In this document: positions 60,351 to 64,000 of the stretch, one piece after another
Layout: each line of letters begins with the position of its first letter
How positions within the stretch are numbered: position 1 is the first letter of the stretch
DNA from: Mercurialis annua
Taxonomy: Eukaryota > Streptophyta > Magnoliopsida > Malpighiales > Euphorbiaceae
Assembly (NCBI RefSeq): GCF_937616625.2
Contig: NC_065572.1
Coordinates: 44,791,653 to 44,855,652, forward strand
Reading direction: 5' to 3'
Length of the DNA stretch: 64,000 nucleotides
Notes under the pieces: generated by a model
Seen by the model: only the letters and a program-made list of their open reading frames with translations
Database searches by the model: none
Told to the model about the DNA's origin: nothing
Translations under genes and position numbers: made by a program

Positions 60351-62961
60351 ACGACGCGTTAAAGAGACTTGAGACGCGCCATTCTAATCTAGCGTCACTT
60401 TTTAAGCAGACTTTGCATAATATAACCTAACCATTCATAGGTAATCGGAACGATGAATTAAAGAGACTTGAGACGCGACATACTAATCTAGCGTCACTTT
60501 TCACGCACACTTTGCGTAATATAACCTAACCATGCTTAAGTAATCGAAACGACGCGTTAAAGAGACTTGAGACGCGATATACTAATCTAGCGTCACTTTT
60601 CACCCACACTTAGCATAATATAACCTAACCATGCCTAGGAAATCGGAACAACGTGTTAAAGAGACTTGAGACGCGGCATACTAATCTAACGTCACTTTTC
60701 ACGCACACTTTGCGTAATATAACATAACCATGCTTAGGTAATCGAAACGACGCGTTAAAGAGACTTGTGACGCGAGATAAGCATGGTAATCGAAACGACA
60801 CGTTAAAGAGACTTGAGACTTGACATACTAATCTAGCGTCACTTTTCACGTACGCTTTGCGTAATATAGTCTAACAATGCTTTGGTGATCAGAACAACGC
60901 GTTAAAGAGACTTGAGACGTGACATACTAATCTATTGATCTTTTTTACGCACACTTTGTGTAATATAACTTAACCATGCTTAGGTAATCGGAACGACGTG
61001 TTAAAGAGACTTGAGACGCGACATTCTAATCTATTGATCCTTTTTATGCACACTTTGCATAATATAACCAAACCATGCTTGGGTAATCAGAAAGACTCGT
61101 TAAAGAGACTTGAGACCCGACATACTCATCAAACGTCACTTTTAATAAACACTTTGCGTAATATAAGCTAACCATGCTTAGGTAATCGGAACGAAGCGTT
61201 AAAGACACTTGAGACGCGACATACTAATCTAGCGTTACTTTTCTCGCACACTTTGCGTAATATAACCTAACCATGCTTGGGTAATCAGAACGACGCGTTA
61301 AAAAGACTTGAGACGCGACATACTCATCTAGCGTCACTTTTAAAGCACACTTTGTGTAATATAAGCTAACCATGCTTTGGTAATCGGAACGATGCGTTAC
61401 AGAGACTTAAGACGCGACATACAAATCTAGCGTCACTTTTCACGCACACTTTCGTAATATAAGCTAACCATGCTTAGGTAATCAAAACGACGCGTTAAAG
61501 AGACTTGAGAAGCGACATACTAATCTAGCATCGCTTTTCACGCATCTGAACGACGCGTTAGATAGACTTAAGACGCGACATACTAATCTATTGTCATTTT
61601 TCACACATACTCTGCATATTATAACCTAACCATGCTTAGGTAGTCAGAACGATTCGTTAGAGAGACTTGTGACGAGACATAAGCATGAGACACACTTTAT
61701 GTAGTATATCCTACCCATGCTTAGGAAATCGGAACGACGAGTTAGAGAGACTTGATACGCGACATACTAATGTAGCGTCACTTTTCACGCACACTTTGCG
61801 TAATATAACTTAACCATGCTTAGGAAATCAGAATGACGCGTTAGAGAGACTTGAGATGCGACATACTAATATAACGTCAATTTTCACGCACACTTTGCGT
61901 AATATAACCTAACCATGCTTAGGTAGTAAGAACGACATGATAAAGAGACTTGTGACGCGAGATAAGCATGGTAATCCAAACGACGCGTTAAAGAGACTTG
62001 AGACAAAACATACTAATCTAGCTACACTTTTTATGCACACTTTGCGTAATATAACCTAACCAGGCTTAGATAATCGGAACGACACGTTAAAGAGACTTGA
62101 GACTGGACATACTAATCTAGCGTCACTTTTCACGCACACCAAAGCGTGATATAACTTAACCATGCTTAGGAAATTAGAGCGACGTTTTAGAGAGACTTGA
62201 GATGCGAGATAGTAATATAACGTCACTTTTCACGCACACTTTGCGTAATATAACCTAACCATGCTTAGGTAATTGGAACTACGCGTGAAAGAGACTTGTG
62301 ACGCGAGATAAGCATGGTAATCAAAATGACGCATGAAAGAGACTTGAGACAAAAGATACTAATCTAGCTACACTTATTATGAACACTATGCGTAATATAA
62401 CCTAACCATGCATAGATAATCGGAACGACTCGTTAAAGAGACTTGAGACTAGAAATACTAATATAGCGTTACTTTTCTCGCACACTTTGCGTAATATAAC
62501 CTAACCATGCTTAGGAAATCGGAACGATGCGTTAAAGAGACTTGAGAAACGACATGCCAATCAATTGATCCTTTTCACGCACAGTTTGCGTACTATAACC
62601 TAACCATGTTTAGGTAAACGGAACGACGCGCTAGAGAGACTTGTGACGAGATATAAGCATGGTAATCGAAACGACATGTTAAAGAGACTTGAGACACGAC
62701 ATACTAATCTAGCGTCATTTATAACACGCACTTTGCGTAATATAACATAACTATGCTTAGGTAATCAGAACGACGCGTTAAAGACACTTGAGATGCGACA
62801 TACTAATCTAGCGTTACTTTTAACACACACTTTGCGTAATATAACTGAACCATACTTAAGTAATCGAAACGACGCGTTAAAGAGAATTGTGACGCGACAT
62901 ACTAATCTAGCATCACTTTTAATGCACACTTTGCGTAATATAACCTAAGCATGCTTAGGTA

Positions 62962-64000
62962 ATCGGAACGACGCGTTAAAGAGACTTGTGACGCGACAAA
63001 CTTATTTAGCGTCATTTTTCACGCACACTTTGCGTAGTGTAAGCAAACATTGTTAGGTAATCAGAACGACGCGTTAAAGAGACTTGTGACGCGACATATT
63101 AATCTAGCGTCTCTTTTAACGCACACTTAGCGTAATATAACCTAACCATGCTTAGGAAATTGGAACGACGCGTTAAAGAGACATGTGACGCGACATACTT
63201 ATACAACGTCACAGTTCACGATATACAAATCTATCGTCACTTGTAAAGCACCTTTTGTGTAATATAACCTTACCATGCTTAAGTAATCGAAATGACGCGT
63301 CAAAAAGACTTGAGATGCGACATACTAATCTAGCGACACTTTTAATTTTGCGTTATATAATCTAACCATGCTTAGGTAATAGGAACGACGGGTTAAATGA
63401 CTTGTGACGCGACATACTTATACAACGTCACAGTTCACGCACACTTTATATAATATAACCTAACCATTGTTAGGTTAGAAAAACGCGTTAAAAAGACTTG
63501 TGACGCGACATACTAATCTAGCGTCATTTTTAACACAAACTTTACGTCATATAACCATGCTTAGGTAATCGGAACGACGCGTTAAATAGACTTGTGATGC
63601 GACATAATAATCTAGCATCACTTTTAACGTACACTTTGCGTAATATGACCTAACCATGCTTAGCTAATCGGAACGACGCGTTAAAGAGACTTGTGACGCG
63701 ACAAACTTATTTAGCGTCATTTTTCACGCACACTTTGCGTAGTGTAAGCAAACATTGTTAGGTAATCAGAACGACGCGTTAAAGAGACTTGTGACGCGAC
63801 ATATTAATCTAGCGTCTCTTTTAACGCACACTTAGCGTAATATAACCTAACCATGCTTAGGAAATTGGAACGACGCGTTAAAGAGACATGTGACGCGACA
63901 TACTTATACAACGTCACAGTTCACGATATACAAATCTATCGTCACTTGTAAAGCACCTTTTGTGTAATATAACCTTACCATGCTTAAGTAATCGAAATGA
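62962..64000 (+). repeat. 705-bp-offset duplication with an exact stretch of about 330 bp
   Basis: The sequence from about 62962 to 63295 is repeated from about 63667 to the window end at an offset of 705 bp, with no difference that I can find. It includes the rare truncated monomer CAGTTCACGATATACAAATC. Copy 2 runs off the window. Such identity is unlike the typical divergence of neighbouring monomers here. Confidence 0.9.

Larger units (their letters stand above)
47211..64000 (+). repeat. 99-bp satellite array, plus orientation (block 8)
   Basis: Satellite resumes at ATAATCGGAACGACGC in plus orientation and runs to the window end. The left part (to about 52000) carries plus-strand counterparts of the subfamilies around 24000-32000 (GCATTAAAGAGCCTTGAGAC with CACACCTTGCG, TCTATTGATCC, GACTGGACATAC). 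From about 56780 to 57660 and from 62770 on it carries the GACTTGTGACGCGACATACT / CTTTTAACGCACAC subfamily seen inverted at 17640-20520. 47-bp short monomers are frequent. No gene is seen. Confidence 0.97.

Noticed and set aside
1..64000. Telomere-like CCTAACC motifs
   Set aside because: CCTAACC occurs once per 99-bp monomer and is not a tandem CCCTAAA array. No telomere is implied.

Overview
The window looks like plant nuclear DNA, probably from an angiosperm, and is dominated by one satellite family. I see no intact host protein gene, rRNA, tRNA or CRISPR array. The plant call rests on the inserts: large Ty3/gypsy-type LTRs, a fragment resembling the 3' end of a Tat-lineage retrotransposon with an antisense extra ORF, and a decayed caulimovirid-like (plant pararetrovirus) fragment. 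I cannot name the species.

About 54 of the 64 kb is a tandem satellite with a 99-bp monomer (confirmed on clean adjacent copies at 15944-16042 and 16043-16141) plus an interspersed 47-bp short form. Calling '+' the strand that reads AACGACGCGTTAAAGAGACT, the blocks are: + 1-10297; - 10298-26196; - 28701-33069; + 33070-34645; - 34646-35977; - 38684-39079; - 41619-45648; + 47211-64000. The monomer has nine CpGs, a MluI site (ACGCGT) and two dyads. Subfamilies recur in fixed order, giving higher-order repeats (HORs) of roughly 0.6, 0.9, 1.3, 2.0 and 2.07 kb in different places, with larger duplications offset by 5.6-5.7 kb. The organisation fits a centromeric or heterochromatic array, but function cannot be read from sequence.

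Four inserts interrupt the array. (1) 26197-28700: a reverse-oriented LTR-like element with a 23-bp minisatellite made of a perfect hairpin motif. (2) 35978-38683: a 2706-bp solo LTR (TG...CA) with a perfect 5-bp target duplication, GCATG, inside the satellite's central dyad. (3) 39080-41618: the 3' part of a Tat-like element, comprising an antisense 'gypsy-type' ORF broken by a frameshift, a polypurine tract and a 750-bp 3' LTR. (4) 45649-47210: a caulimovirid-like fragment on the minus strand with a tRNA-Met primer-binding site and a movement-protein-like pseudogene broken by a stop and a frameshift. The satellite changes strand across this fragment.

The most unusual structure is in the satellite itself. 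The short plus block 33070-34645 is bounded on both sides by foldback (inverted) duplications centred near 33048 and 34668, with arms that share idiosyncratic indels. A perfect 37-bp-arm hairpin lies at 21959-22033. Together these point to hairpin or template-switch rearrangement rather than simple inversion. No gene network is present; the inserts are parasitic remnants in non-coding repeat DNA.
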